From CAYWYR01 sp964462685 (GTDB taxonomy: Bacteria > Bacteroidota > Ignavibacteria > Kapaibacteriales > UBA2268), in contig CAYWYR010000001.1 of assembly GCA_964462685.1 (NCBI GenBank), positions 124,001-188,000 on the forward strand: a stretch of DNA of 64,000 nt, in the 5' to 3' direction. Positions within the stretch are counted from its first letter, which is position 1. Each line of letters begins with the position of its first letter. Below, piece after piece: positions 36,001 through 44,859 of the stretch. Both the position numbers and the translations under genes were made by a program. The notes under the pieces are model-generated. The model did not search any database and had not been told where the DNA came from. It saw only the letters and a list, made by a program, of their open reading frames with translations.

Positions 36001-36758
36001 CTATAATTATCAGTATAATACTTAGAGTAAACAAATCTTTTAAGTGCCTCATCAAAGCTATCAATGTTTAGATTTTCCTCTGAGTGGCCTCCTGAATTAG
36101 CTACTATGGACTTTACCTCATCATAGATTATATCAAATGACAGTACTGATAAAGTGTGGTTTTTTGTTCGCAAAAAGTCAGAGATTAGAAGTTCGCTATC
36201 AGTGGTAAAGCTATTATCGGTAAATACTAGGATATCAGCCGATGGAGTATCGAAGTGATCTAAGACTGAAAACAAACCACTTCCATCGCCAAGAAAAGAG
36301 TCGTCAAAACTATATTTTCTTATAGTAGGGTTGATATTATTGAAGTCAAGGTCTATCGGTGAAAAATTACGAGGCTTTATAAGCTGAGCTTTGTAATCAA
36401 ATACGAATACCAAAGACCTTTTATCAAATGATAGAGCCTCTATATCGGCTACGGCATTTTGAATAGCTACCAATTTATCAGATTCATTCAATAAAGATTT
36501 ATCGATCATCAAAACCAGATCCCTGTCAAGCATAGAAGGGTTGGCAGGAACTGAAGACAGCTCAAAATTAACCTCGTTACCGTCAATCAAAATCGATAAA
36601 TCATTCTTGTTGGACACTTCGGGGAATCCGTTCGCATTCCAAAAAGCTAATTCAGCGTTAACTGTAAGACCGTTGTTCTCGCTTTCAATAACTGCCAAAC
36701 TCTGGGATTGGATGAGTAAAGGCATTATTAGTGAAAGTAGTAAAGTAAATATTCGCAT
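33096..36758 (-). CDS. giant type IX cargo: vWA, WD40 and sorting domain
   Basis: I start at the ATG at 36758 (MRIFTLLLSLIMPLLIQSQ, a clean signal peptide), giving 1220 residues; an upstream ATG adds seven. In order: a vWA-like domain (DLVLMIDKS, ADILVFTDNS) about residues 55-260; an ASPM-like sandwich; a WD40-type propeller about 470-770 (DVKVSPDKSIVAVGANQL, GKVIKWDTSTLEI); further sandwich domains; a cohesin-like segment; and a C-terminal type IX sorting domain with SIQPNPVQDIATIFL and GIASGLYFLKL. It is probably exported to the surface. vWA plus propeller suggests protein-protein binding. The gene reads into a YeiH-type gene after 3 bases. Confidence 0.85.
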   Translation of the reverse strand: MRIFTLLLSLIMPLLIQSQSLAVIESENNGLTVNAELAFWNANGFPEVSNKNDLSILIDGNEVNFELSSVPANPSMLDRDLVLMIDKSLLNESDKLVAIQNAVADIEALSFDKRSLVFVFDYKAQLIKPRNFSPIDLDFNNINPTIRKYSFDDSFLGDGSGLFSVLDHFDTPSADILVFTDNSFTTDSELLISDFLRTKNHTLSVLSFDIIYDEVKSIVANSGGHSEENLNIDSFDEALKRFVYSKYYTDNYSLAAEFKIDPDCDNSERTLSVIYGGQDDIRSDFDFIQTDDLPKLEISSTFVDFGELDQGETLVDQITVTANNYDFKDIRLVSPSTDVELTPSTFDLESGQSQIIDITFSPIDNLYRVYQIEVLDGYCDNSFEIGGGNIKSNLEMQIFLDDTKINDSYLVGDNVAIGYSGVGDLPVDLFFEDLATNNISIITPDITESPFLWQTDQNNVTQLGRIIAECDISDGKSFGSLLKEFHGPTSSINDVKVSPDKSIVAVGANQLIILDYETFLPIATLFDANDKITCIEFSDDSRYFYTGTLFGKVIKWDTSTLEILNTYSLNDDSVTDITLLQDKNQLAFSTEDGFVILIDTDSFNDLNSNADHNSRIRTLEYNPLFDEIISISESGLIYTHDANDWSVQHQDQVPFNNLYSIAFNKDLSTTAIASRDNINVYDSDNMGEPIFEYTDPGLVNTTDLFFDELGTTLIAIGRLGEITAIDTENWSIIEDFKAHDYDGFNDGIPFSLDLVPGGKTFVSAGEDGKVIEWGALFNTVVRDTSNTLSIIEPVLIINDIDLGKTVLGEDLYLKIDDYLQGITDPYISIEGFDITGTNPEKFNMLKTSTTEDLLYQTAKMQAFTFRADELGIFEAVIEIYYNGKTASANIIAEVEERRLSVETPIFFPLTEVGKQSVLNIEDGIRNNSLRNVPIVDYELLSDPNEYISVDGIVLPTVIIPNTSTGYITSFDPMSQSYSIAELLIYESGFDVPYTVTIVGRTISETIIGKINDASGAQGESINIIIDLPEADQYFITNDVLNFSIEYNPTVLTYSGFEFTQIEVDGKFRLNITITEDQLNENSQLLIPFKVALGNSETSPVSQFLDITAGSDVELGPGVFTLTELCEDGGTRLLSMSGEFGLYSIQPNPVQDIATIFLNVPAGENTDISLFDRAGNLVRVIFEGFLEEDEVIFDRAGIASGLYFLKLETDSIEGELTVVID

Positions 36759-36837
36759 AAAAAAAAGTAGTATTAACATTGTTCAACGCTAATACTACTA
36801 ACACTTTTTTAGGGAAAATGTTTTCTTAATATCCCTA

Positions 36838-39800
36838 CTATTCGATAATTACAGATATTATACCTTTGTGCGGGCCTGCTTCAATATAAAGGTTATATGC
36901 ACCAGATGGCAATCCTGATATATCCATTGCCCGCCCTGATATCAAGTTTACGCCTTTATCGAAGCTGTAGGATGAGATATACTCGCCTGCGGTATTGTAA
37001 ACCTGTACTTTGATTTCATAAGGTATATTTTTATTAGCGGCTAAGGTAAACAGCCCGTTATTAGGATTTGGGAACACTGTAAGCCCGTACTCTATTTCAA
37101 GATAAGAGCCAACGCTAACCAGCGCCTTAAAATCGAATTTCCAAAAATCGTTATCCGATATCCTTCCTTCAGAATTCTGAGCTACTAGATTCCACCAGTA
37201 TTCTCCGTTTTCCATATCATTGATAATGGACGGTACATAATCCAAAACACTTATTACTGTATCATATATAATATTATCGCCATTCAAATCATAGGAAATC
37301 TGGAATCTGTATTCATCAGCACCATCAACACTTTGGAACTGAAATGAAGAGAATACAGCTTCATATATTCCACCTCTCTCTGGGGTGGTTCTCTCAGGCA
37401 TACTGAGTTTGGTACCAAATTCAACTTCTTCCCAATCACTTGTATCATTGGGTTTAATACCTCTCACCCTTAGCCTGTAGTCGCTGTTATAGCTAAGGCC
37501 AGATATTTCCCTTTCATTTGTTTTTATGCCAGTTATAGATTCTACAACCGAGTTATCCGATAGGTCATTTAGTTCTAACTCATAAGAATCTACCCCGCTA
37601 AGCGCTGTCCATCGTGCGGTCAAAAATGTGTCTTTATTTACGCCACTGGTTGGTGCGGTGATGGAAATACTACCTAATGGAGGGACAGTCGTAAAGTTCC
37701 AGGTATCGGACCATTCGCTATATCCACCCGCTATCTGATACCTGACTTTCCAATAATAGCGTGTGCCCAGTTCTGTTGTAGGTGTGTAAGAAGCTTGATT
37801 GACAGTTTGCTCCACCAGCGGACTATTCAGAGTTTCATCATTCCCTAGTACTAGATCGTATTCAGCTCCCGGTATAGTTCCCCATACAAGTGGAGTGAGT
37901 TGCTCAATATCGATGGCATTATTATCAGGTGATGTTAAAGAAAGTGCGGGATATATTGTTGTGAATGACCACGTATCAGTCCAGTCAGTCTCAATATTAT
38001 TAGCGGTAGCCCTTACCCGCCAGTAGTAAGTCGTACCTAATTCTAATGATGAGTAGTCGTAGGTTAGTCCACTTATATCTGTCGTATCCAATAGCAAGTT
38101 ATTAAACTGACTATCAGTTGATAATTGAAGACTGTATGACGATGCACCCATAGACTCCGACCAAGTCAGTTCTCCGTTTTGTTCTAAAGTCTTTGACCCG
38201 TTGAGGGGAGATGAGAGAGAAAAACCAGGTAGCTTTGTAGTAAATGAGAATGTATCCGACCATTCGCTGTAATCAAAGCCATCATAGCTCATAACCCGCC
38301 AATAGTATGTTACTCCACCTGTCATATTTGTAAAGTTGAATGTAGTATGGGTTAGTGATCTTGTAAATACCCGAGACTGTAGGTTCGCGTCTGAGAAGAT
38401 TTCCAAACTATCGGCAACCGAGGATGAGTACGAGTCCCATACAAGATCAACTCCGAATGGGTCTGCACCCTGAACCATGTCCGCGGGACTAACTAGAGTA
38501 GGAGTAGTAATTCCTGTTCTAAAAGCTTCTGTCACTGACCAGTCACTTTCACTTTCTACATCTACTGCTTTCGCTCTCCAATAATACATAGTGGAAGGTT
38601 GAAGGCTTTGATTGATATATGTTGTGTCGGTTATATTCTCGACTGTTGCCGTGCTTGCACTAAAATCGCTTTCTGTGGCATATTCAATAGAATATGAGTC
38701 TGCTGCGGGATTTGAACTCCATAGTAGTGAAACAGGTAAATCAAGCCCACCAATACTATCTACAGGGCTGATAAGATTTACGGGAGATAGTTTTGTCTTA
38801 AACGAGAAAGGTGTAGAATAAGCCGTTTCACCACCTGGATAAATAACCTTTACCCTCCAGAAATATTCCTTTTCAAACTCTAAACTGGCTGTTGTAGTAG
38901 AAAATTCGTTTGTGCTAAGAGAATTTGAGGTATAATCTATATTGGTAAAAGTATTATCTTGAGATAATTCCAGTATGTACCCTCCTGCACCCGCAATATT
39001 CGTCCAAGTGAGTACTGTATCAAGCCCTAAGCCTTCTGAGCCGTCAGTAGGCGATACCAGGGTAGTTGGAGGTACTGTAGTCCTGAAACTCCAAGTATCG
39101 GTCCAAGGAGAAATAACATTTCCGTTAACAGATCGGACTCTCCAATTGTATTCAGTGTAGTAGCTAAGTGTAGGTGTTACAACTGATGTATTGCTGATAC
39201 TATCACCAGAAGCTACGATTTGTGTGAACTGTTCATCGCTTGCAAGCTGCCAATCATATCCTGTGGCATTTGAAACCCCAGACCACGCTAATGTAGTATC
39301 AATCGATATGTATTCAGAATCGTTGGCAGGGGAGATAAGGGTGGGTATAGTTATATCAACTGGCAGATCACTTACCCAGATACTTCGGCCATAAGTTCCG
39401 GCATATATTTTCTGGTTCTGCCCATCCAGTACTACAGTTCGCACACTGGTATATGGAAGGTTTTTAGAATACTCTACCCAACCGTTGCTGTTATCATCTC
39501 TATAGAATACACCTCTGTCATTGCCGAGCCATAGTCTGTTATTAGAACCTGCTTGGTGCGCCCCGTCCAATGCTGGAATGTTAGCAAGCCCCTGTGATTG
39601 ATTGGTAAAAGTACTACCGAAATCATCGGAGTAATAGACTTTTTCATTATTAGAATATCCACCGTATATCAGCCACAGTTTATCAGAATCAGATGAATGG
39701 AAAACAACTTCCTGAAGAGGCTGATTGCTATTGGAGGTTATCTGATCCCAAGTAGTACCGCCATCGGTGGTTTTATAAATAGAGTTCGAATTACTATTTC

Positions 39801-41679
39801 TAAAGCTGAATACGATTCTGTTGGAATCCACAGGTGACATATCTAAAACACGAATGGTATTGGTATGCGAGAAATTTGTCAATCTTTGATAATCATCTTC
39901 CTGAAGAAAATTATTCGATTTCCACACATTATAATATCCCACAAGCATTGTAGAAGATTTTTGAGCACTCATAATATATGGTGTTTCCCAAGCTCCTTCT
40001 TCATCTGTTTTATTAACCCAGTCACTTTGGGCTGAATCCCATTCAAAAGTCAATTTTATGAAATTTTGCCCACCGTCACCAGAACCGGAGATCTCTCCGT
40101 AATATAGAGCACAGAACATATTATCATCATCATTGGGGTCTATATGCGATACAAAACCATCCCCGCCGAGTGGCACATACCAGTTTCCGTCATCAAGTAA
40201 CATTTGGGTACCGTTATCCTGCGTTCCGCCGATAATTCGTTTGGGATTAATAGTTTGCACATCAAAATCGTAGAACTGGCTAATCGCTAAGCCCTCGGCC
40301 AGCCACGTGTATGAGCTGCCACCATTGGATGTTGAAAACAGTCCACCATCATTTGTGATATACAATATACTTGTATTGGGTTTGAAGTGGAGCGAATGCT
40401 GATCTGCATGGATAACTGGGGAGCTGTTCTTGTTATGCCCGGTCCAACCAGTCCACATAGCTACTGCTTCCCAGTTTTGCCCCCCATCTGTAGATTTTTG
40501 CAGATTAATACCGCCAACGTAAACTTCATTTTTATTAGTTGGGGATACCTCAATTGCTAAATCGTAGAAGGCTTGCCCGCCAGTATCACTACCATCAGAA
40601 TGATAACCTAAGATATTGGTGGATGTATGCCTTGCGGAAAACGAATTACCTCCATTTGTTGATCGGTACACTCCGTGTAAGTTTCTAAAGTTCGCTGCCA
40701 ATACATAAAGGTAATCAGGGTCGTCAGGTGTAACCGCCAGTTCTATTCTGTGCAGACTGTTTGAGGAAGGCAGACCATTTGTCAATTCAGCCCAAGTTAT
40801 ACCGGCATCGGTAGATCGATAAACTTTTTCATCAGCACTGGCGTAAATTGTTGAAGGCGAATTAGGTTTGAATACTATATCATAACAGTTGTCGGTAAGA
40901 GTTCTATCCCAACTATCCCCTCCATCTGTTGATACTATTATACCGCCGTTACCAGCAGCATACACAAGATCAGGATCTGTAGGGTGTACAATTATCTCCC
41001 TTAATAACCAGAAATCCGTGAGATTGGTTTGCCAGTTCGTCTCCGCCCAAGTACTGCCACCGTCTGTTGATTTCATGACGCCAAGGGAGTAAGCATCTGT
41101 GCCGTAGCCGTCGCCAGTAGCTGCATATACAATATTTCTGTTTGAAGGTGCGAACTCTATATCGGTAATACCTATAGGCTGAAGAATCGATAATCTGTCA
41201 GTCAAAGGAGTCCATGAGCCCCCAGCGTTTCTTGTTTCCCATATACCGCCGAGTGGCATCCCTACAAGCCACCTGTTAGCATCCCCAGGGTCAAACGCGA
41301 TGGTATTTATCCGGCCGTTTCCAAAGTTTCTACCCTGGGAACTATCCGGCCCTACAAGCGACCAATCAGACTGATCGTTATGCTTATCGAAAGTGTTTTT
41401 ATCTTGATCAATTAATTGGAAGCTATTATTTTCTGGCATATATAAATGCCCGGAACTAGTAAGCCTTGAGCTCCAATAATGTTCCCACCGCTTATATTTT
41501 TTATATACAGCCTCTCTTTTATCTAAACCGAGCTCATCTGCTTTTGCATAGAATGCGTCCTGAATCTCATAGAAATTCGGATTTTCTTTACCCGTCCATT
41601 CTATCCAAGGCTGTGATGAAAGATGCCCCAAGCCAATGAACAAGAAAAAGGAAATAAGAGAAAAAGTGATTTTAAACAT
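36838..41679 (-). CDS. giant type IX cargo: sialidase-like propeller and eight Fn3-like repeats
   Basis: The start is the ATG at 41679 (MFKITFSLISFFLFIGLG signal); the longer frame begins with TTG. The 1613 residues contain a tandem BNR/VPS10-type beta-propeller to about residue 790, recognised by repeated STDGGSTW, STDGGDSW and RSTDAGITW words. About eight Fn3-like modules follow, marked by YYWRVR and WSDTWSFTT repeats. The C-terminal type IX sorting domain contains VFPNPNNGLFTLAANK and GLPSGAYNLYIEAG. It resembles cell-surface adhesins or glycan-binding proteins of Bacteroidota. It is upstream of the vWA/WD40 gene on the same strand (79-base gap). No catalytic residues of sialidases can be asserted. 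Confidence 0.87.
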   Translation of the reverse strand: MFKITFSLISFFLFIGLGHLSSQPWIEWTGKENPNFYEIQDAFYAKADELGLDKREAVYKKYKRWEHYWSSRLTSSGHLYMPENNSFQLIDQDKNTFDKHNDQSDWSLVGPDSSQGRNFGNGRINTIAFDPGDANRWLVGMPLGGIWETRNAGGSWTPLTDRLSILQPIGITDIEFAPSNRNIVYAATGDGYGTDAYSLGVMKSTDGGSTWAETNWQTNLTDFWLLREIIVHPTDPDLVYAAGNGGIIVSTDGGDSWDRTLTDNCYDIVFKPNSPSTIYASADEKVYRSTDAGITWAELTNGLPSSNSLHRIELAVTPDDPDYLYVLAANFRNLHGVYRSTNGGNSFSARHTSTNILGYHSDGSDTGGQAFYDLAIEVSPTNKNEVYVGGINLQKSTDGGQNWEAVAMWTGWTGHNKNSSPVIHADQHSLHFKPNTSILYITNDGGLFSTSNGGSSYTWLAEGLAISQFYDFDVQTINPKRIIGGTQDNGTQMLLDDGNWYVPLGGDGFVSHIDPNDDDNMFCALYYGEISGSGDGGQNFIKLTFEWDSAQSDWVNKTDEEGAWETPYIMSAQKSSTMLVGYYNVWKSNNFLQEDDYQRLTNFSHTNTIRVLDMSPVDSNRIVFSFRNSNSNSIYKTTDGGTTWDQITSNSNQPLQEVVFHSSDSDKLWLIYGGYSNNEKVYYSDDFGSTFTNQSQGLANIPALDGAHQAGSNNRLWLGNDRGVFYRDDNSNGWVEYSKNLPYTSVRTVVLDGQNQKIYAGTYGRSIWVSDLPVDITIPTLISPANDSEYISIDTTLAWSGVSNATGYDWQLASDEQFTQIVASGDSISNTSVVTPTLSYYTEYNWRVRSVNGNVISPWTDTWSFRTTVPPTTLVSPTDGSEGLGLDTVLTWTNIAGAGGYILELSQDNTFTNIDYTSNSLSTNEFSTTTASLEFEKEYFWRVKVIYPGGETAYSTPFSFKTKLSPVNLISPVDSIGGLDLPVSLLWSSNPAADSYSIEYATESDFSASTATVENITDTTYINQSLQPSTMYYWRAKAVDVESESDWSVTEAFRTGITTPTLVSPADMVQGADPFGVDLVWDSYSSSVADSLEIFSDANLQSRVFTRSLTHTTFNFTNMTGGVTYYWRVMSYDGFDYSEWSDTFSFTTKLPGFSLSSPLNGSKTLEQNGELTWSESMGASSYSLQLSTDSQFNNLLLDTTDISGLTYDYSSLELGTTYYWRVRATANNIETDWTDTWSFTTIYPALSLTSPDNNAIDIEQLTPLVWGTIPGAEYDLVLGNDETLNSPLVEQTVNQASYTPTTELGTRYYWKVRYQIAGGYSEWSDTWNFTTVPPLGSISITAPTSGVNKDTFLTARWTALSGVDSYELELNDLSDNSVVESITGIKTNEREISGLSYNSDYRLRVRGIKPNDTSDWEEVEFGTKLSMPERTTPERGGIYEAVFSSFQFQSVDGADEYRFQISYDLNGDNIIYDTVISVLDYVPSIINDMENGEYWWNLVAQNSEGRISDNDFWKFDFKALVSVGSYLEIEYGLTVFPNPNNGLFTLAANKNIPYEIKVQVYNTAGEYISSYSFDKGVNLISGRAMDISGLPSGAYNLYIEAGPHKGIISVIIE

Positions 41680-41948
41680 AATAGCCAACTATACATAGAG
41701 ATTTAGAAAAAAGGGTGATATCTCAACAAAATTAACAAAACCAAATCAAAATTAGCATACTTATTCCGCGTATTTTGATAGAGTAAAATACACTATCCTG
41801 TTCTTTGAAAGTTATAAGTAATAGTGATCGAAGGATATGAAACAGAATAGGCAATCAGCCGTTTTAATGTACTATATCAAATCTGTAGGCCAACACTCTT
41901 TTTAGCCTCTCCAGAGACCACTATCACTACAAACCTGAAAGGGAAGAC

Positions 41949-43106
41949 ATGCCGTTGAATACTGGGCTTAACGATGAACAAATTATGCTTCGCGATACTA
42001 TCAGAAGATTTGCTGAAGAAGAGGTTCGGGAAAAATCAAAAGAACTTGATGAAAAAGAAGAGTTTTCTCCTGAACTGACTATGAAAATGGCGGATCTCGG
42101 TCTTCTTGGAGCATTTATACCGGGTGAGTATGGCGGGAGTGAACTTGATTACGTGTCTTATATCATTGCTGTAGAAGAGCTCTCTAGGGTTGACGGATCC
42201 CAAGCTGCTACTATAGCGGCCCATAACTCTCTTGGCACGGGTCCGCTTTATTATTTTGGTAACGATGAGCAAAAAAGTAAATATCTACCGCAGCTTACTG
42301 GCGGGAAACTATGGGGTTTTGGCCTGACAGAACCAGAAGCTGGTTCTGATGCAGGTAATACCCAGACTACAGCAGTACGAGATGGCGATGAGTGGGTGAT
42401 CAATGGTTCAAAAATATATATAACGAACTCAGCTACCGATATGACTATCGGCTCCACTGTTTTAGCAGTAACAGGCGAGAAGAACGGTAGAAAAGAGTTA
42501 TCTACATTTATTGTTGAAAACGATGCCCCAGGCTTTACCCAGAATGTTATGCACGGTAAAATGATGTGGCGCGGTTCAAATACGGGCGAGCTTCATTTTG
42601 ATAATGTCCGAGTACCTCACACTAATATGCTCGGCAAGCAGGGTGATGGATTTAAGCAGATGCTATCAACCTTAGATAAGGGTAGGCTATCGATCGCGGC
42701 TATGGGATTAGGTCTTGCTCAGGGTGCATTCGATTATGCTATGAAGTATGCTAAAGAGCGTAAGACCTTCGGTAAAGCTATATCTACCTATCAGATAAAC
42801 GCTTTCAAGCTGGCAGATATCGATATGGGAATAGAGCTGGCAAGAAATTACCTCTATGACCTGTGCCGTAGGGTAGAAAAGGGCGAGCGAATCACTAAAG
42901 AATCTGCTATTGCTAAGCTCAACTGTTCGGAACTAGCTCACATGGCGGCTAACCACTGCGTTCAGCTATTGGGCGGATACGGCCTAATGAAAGAGTACGA
43001 GGCTGAAAAATATTACCGCGATCAAAAACTACTGGAGATCGGCGAAGGCACAAGCGAGATACAGCGAATAGTTATCTCCCGCGAGATAGGCTGCTATGAT
43101 GTGTAA
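41949..43106 (+). CDS. acyl-CoA dehydrogenase
   Basis: A 385-residue FAD enzyme for the first oxidation step of fatty or branched acyl-CoA degradation. It has the GFGLTEPEAGSDAG flavin motif, TFIVENDAPGF, and the C-terminal GYGLMKEYEAEKYYRDQKL and LEIGEGTSEIQR blocks, in which Glu366 is the usual catalytic base of short-chain members. Substrate chain length is not determined. The start follows an AGGGAAG purine tract at about -10. It is probably monocistronic, ending before a terminator at 43132. Confidence 0.95.
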   Translation: MPLNTGLNDEQIMLRDTIRRFAEEEVREKSKELDEKEEFSPELTMKMADLGLLGAFIPGEYGGSELDYVSYIIAVEELSRVDGSQAATIAAHNSLGTGPLYYFGNDEQKSKYLPQLTGGKLWGFGLTEPEAGSDAGNTQTTAVRDGDEWVINGSKIYITNSATDMTIGSTVLAVTGEKNGRKELSTFIVENDAPGFTQNVMHGKMMWRGSNTGELHFDNVRVPHTNMLGKQGDGFKQMLSTLDKGRLSIAAMGLGLAQGAFDYAMKYAKERKTFGKAISTYQINAFKLADIDMGIELARNYLYDLCRRVEKGERITKESAIAKLNCSELAHMAANHCVQLLGGYGLMKEYEAEKYYRDQKLLEIGEGTSEIQRIVISREIGCYDV

Positions 43107-43131
43107 GGAGCATTGAAATACCAACTTTTCA

Positions 43132-43168
43132 AACCCTGTACTTAATCATAGTACGGGGTTTTTATTTA
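43132..43168. terminator. terminator shared by convergent genes
   Basis: AACCCTGTAC (43132-43141) pairs with GTACGGGGTT (43151-43160) around TTAATCATA, with one mismatch, followed by TTTTATTT. On the plus strand it ends the acyl-CoA dehydrogenase gene; on the minus strand it overlaps the end of the higA gene. Confidence 0.8.
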
Positions 43169-43533
43169 TAATCAGCGACTAAAACTGATGCTGATAGATT
43201 AAGCTTGCTTTCTAAGTTTCTTATCATTTGTACTGTAAGTTTTTTCTTCCTATTGAGAATTTCTGAAACACTACTTTTACCGCCGATAATTCCGACTAGG
43301 TCTTTTTGTTTCAAGCTTAATTCCTCCATTCTTATCTTTATCGCTTCTATAGGATCAGGAGCATCTATGGGGAAGTGAGTTTGTTCATAATTATCTATTA
43401 AAAGAATCAATACTTCGGCTTCATCTCCTTCCGGTGAATTTGAAGGAGCATTGAAAATTTCGTTTAGCCGTTCGAGAGCTAAATAATAATCATTTTCATT
43501 TTTTATAGGTTTGATATTCATATTATGATCCAT
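43162..43533 (-). CDS. higA: HigA-family antitoxin
   Basis: A 123-residue helix-turn-helix antitoxin. The C-terminal part has an XRE-type fold: LSLKQKDLVGIIGGKSSVSEILNRKKKLTV is the recognition region near residues 72-100. The N-terminal half is acidic (PEGDEAEVLILLIDNYEQ) and would bind the toxin and an operator. It lies 5 bases after the toxin gene, the reverse order typical of higBA. Met5 (43521) is an alternative start. Confidence 0.88.
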   Translation of the reverse strand: MDHNMNIKPIKNENDYYLALERLNEIFNAPSNSPEGDEAEVLILLIDNYEQTHFPIDAPDPIEAIKIRMEELSLKQKDLVGIIGGKSSVSEILNRKKKLTVQMIRNLESKLNLSASVLVADYK

Positions 43534-43538
43534 TGAAG

Positions 43539-43835
43539 TTATATATTATTCGCATCGATTTTATCATAGTGCGAGTGTGTTCCTATAAATCGAATAAAAG
43601 CCCATTGCTTTTCATAATTAAACTTAACTACCAGCCGGAACGAATTACCTTTTATATTAAAAACAGCTCTTCCGTTTTTTAGAATACTCGCGTTCGCATA
43701 TACTCTTTTGATATCAGAAGGAGATTTCCAATCGGCCTTCTTCGCAGTATCATACCATGTTTTAAGGTATTGCTCAGAATCATTATAGATATTCCAAAAA
43801 TCTATAAGGGCTTTTTTAGATACTATTCGTTTCAT
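43539..43835 (-). CDS. higB: HigB-family mRNA interferase toxin
   Basis: A 98-residue RelE/HigB-like protein that should cleave mRNA on the ribosome. The RelE-type pattern is visible: a helical YLKTWYDTAKKADWKSPSDIK, GRAVFNIKGNSFRLVVK and the ending strand WAFIRFIGTHSHYDKID, with basic and aromatic residues near the C-terminus as in RelE-fold interferases. It is the first gene of the higBA pair. TAACTTTG just upstream (43843-43850) is a weak promoter match. Confidence 0.88.
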   Translation of the reverse strand: MKRIVSKKALIDFWNIYNDSEQYLKTWYDTAKKADWKSPSDIKRVYANASILKNGRAVFNIKGNSFRLVVKFNYEKQWAFIRFIGTHSHYDKIDANNI

Positions 43836-43883
43836 TATGATCCAAAGTTACGAAAAGTTCTCTAAATACGAACATATCTCAAT

Positions 43884-44615
43884 TCAATACTCAGCACCGA
43901 CAAAATATAGACCGCTGGCTGGGGCTAAGGGGGAATTTAGCGTTCTGTCTTTTGCTAATAGCGCCTTTTTAAGCTCGGTCTCGCTTCTATGGCCCCTTCC
44001 AACATCTATCATAGCCCCTACCAGTGAGCGAACCATACCGTAAATAAACCTATCGGCTTTTACTCTATAGTGATATTCGTTATCGCTAATCTTTTCCCAA
44101 GAGCTAATATCTATATTACAGAGCGTATTTTTAGTATCAGGGTTGTTCTTCGAGAAAGTAGTGAAATCAAAGCTACCGAGAAAAATCTTTGATGAACGCT
44201 CAAGCCCATCAAAATTTAGATCATAGAAGGTATATCCTTTGGTATCTATACCGAATACATCTCTTTTAGTTGTCAGCTTATAAAGATAACTTCTCCTTTT
44301 GGCATCGAATCTCGCGTTGAAACCCTTTTTTACTTCAACTACCGATATCACTCTTATATCATAAGGGAGTAGAGAGTTGATAGCTTTCGGTATCTTATCG
44401 AACGGGATGTTTTTGGAGGGGAGGACCATCGATACTGGCATAGCCAAGGCATGTACACCGCTATCGGTCCTGCCTGCCCCGGTAGTCGCCACTTGAACTC
44501 CATAAAGTTTTCGAAGAGCGTTTTCGAGGGTTTCCTGAACCGAGAGTGCGTTTTTCTGATTTTGCCACCCTGCGTAACCCGATCCGTTATATGCTAGTTT
44601 GATAAGAATGTTCAT
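43884..44615 (-). CDS. truA: tRNA pseudouridine(38-40) synthase TruA
   Basis: TruA modifies uridines 38-40 in the anticodon stem-loop. I start at the ATG at 44615 (MNILIKLAYNGSGYAGWQNQ), the usual family N-terminus; the upstream Met adds five residues. The catalytic Asp lies in TGAGRTDSGVHAL near residue 52, and RRSYLYKL, FSKNNPDTKN and MVRSLVGAMIDVGRG are further family blocks. The 243-residue length is normal. Confidence 0.95.
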   Translation of the reverse strand: MNILIKLAYNGSGYAGWQNQKNALSVQETLENALRKLYGVQVATTGAGRTDSGVHALAMPVSMVLPSKNIPFDKIPKAINSLLPYDIRVISVVEVKKGFNARFDAKRRSYLYKLTTKRDVFGIDTKGYTFYDLNFDGLERSSKIFLGSFDFTTFSKNNPDTKNTLCNIDISSWEKISDNEYHYRVKADRFIYGMVRSLVGAMIDVGRGHRSETELKKALLAKDRTLNSPLAPASGLYFVGAEY

Positions 44616-44637
44616 CAACAAAATTATCAAAAAAAGA

Positions 44638-44669
44638 TTTGGTAGTTACCCTTTATTCACATATTTTTG
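44638..44669 (+). promoter_or_regulatory. Bacteroidota-type promoter for tRNA-Leu(TAG)
   Basis: TTTG (44638-44641) and TATTTTTG (44662-44669) are 20 bases apart, a full -33/-7 match, with the second box ending 14 bases before the tRNA. Confidence 0.78.
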
Positions 44670-44683
44670 TACACTAATTCTTT

Positions 44684-44765
44684 GCGGATGTGGCGGAACT
44701 GGTAGACGCGCTAGATTTAGGATCTAGTGCCGCAAGGCGTGTGAGTTCGATTCTCTCCATCCGTA
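44684..44765 (+). tRNA. tRNA-Leu (anticodon TAG)
   Basis: A class II tRNA with acceptor GCGGATG/CATCCGT, anticodon stem CTAGA/TCTAG around loop TTTAGGA (anticodon TAG), variable arm GCC/GGC, and a T arm around TTCGATT. The CCA end is not encoded. Confidence 0.95.
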
Positions 44766-44781
44766 CTAACGAATAACTTAA

Positions 44782-44816
44782 AAAGCAAGATACACCGCTG
44801 TTTCTTGCTTTTTTTG
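44782..44816 (+). terminator. terminator after tRNA-Leu(TAG)
   Basis: AAAGCAAG and CTTGCTTT pair around a loop of about 14 bases and are followed by TTTTTG. It lies some 17 bases after the tRNA and before the trigger factor gene. Confidence 0.82.
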
Positions 44817-44859
44817 TATATACCTGAAATCACCTTATAATCACTTTTAGGATTCCACT

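Noticed and set aside
40889..41092. Repeated plus-strand frames within the Fn3/BNR protein
   Set aside because: They arise from repeat periodicity in the minus-strand gene, not from separate genes.
41690..41948. Possible structured RNA upstream of acyl-CoA dehydrogenase
   Set aside because: Only weak, short complementarities (TAGTGAT/ATCACTA) were seen and no known riboswitch pattern fits.
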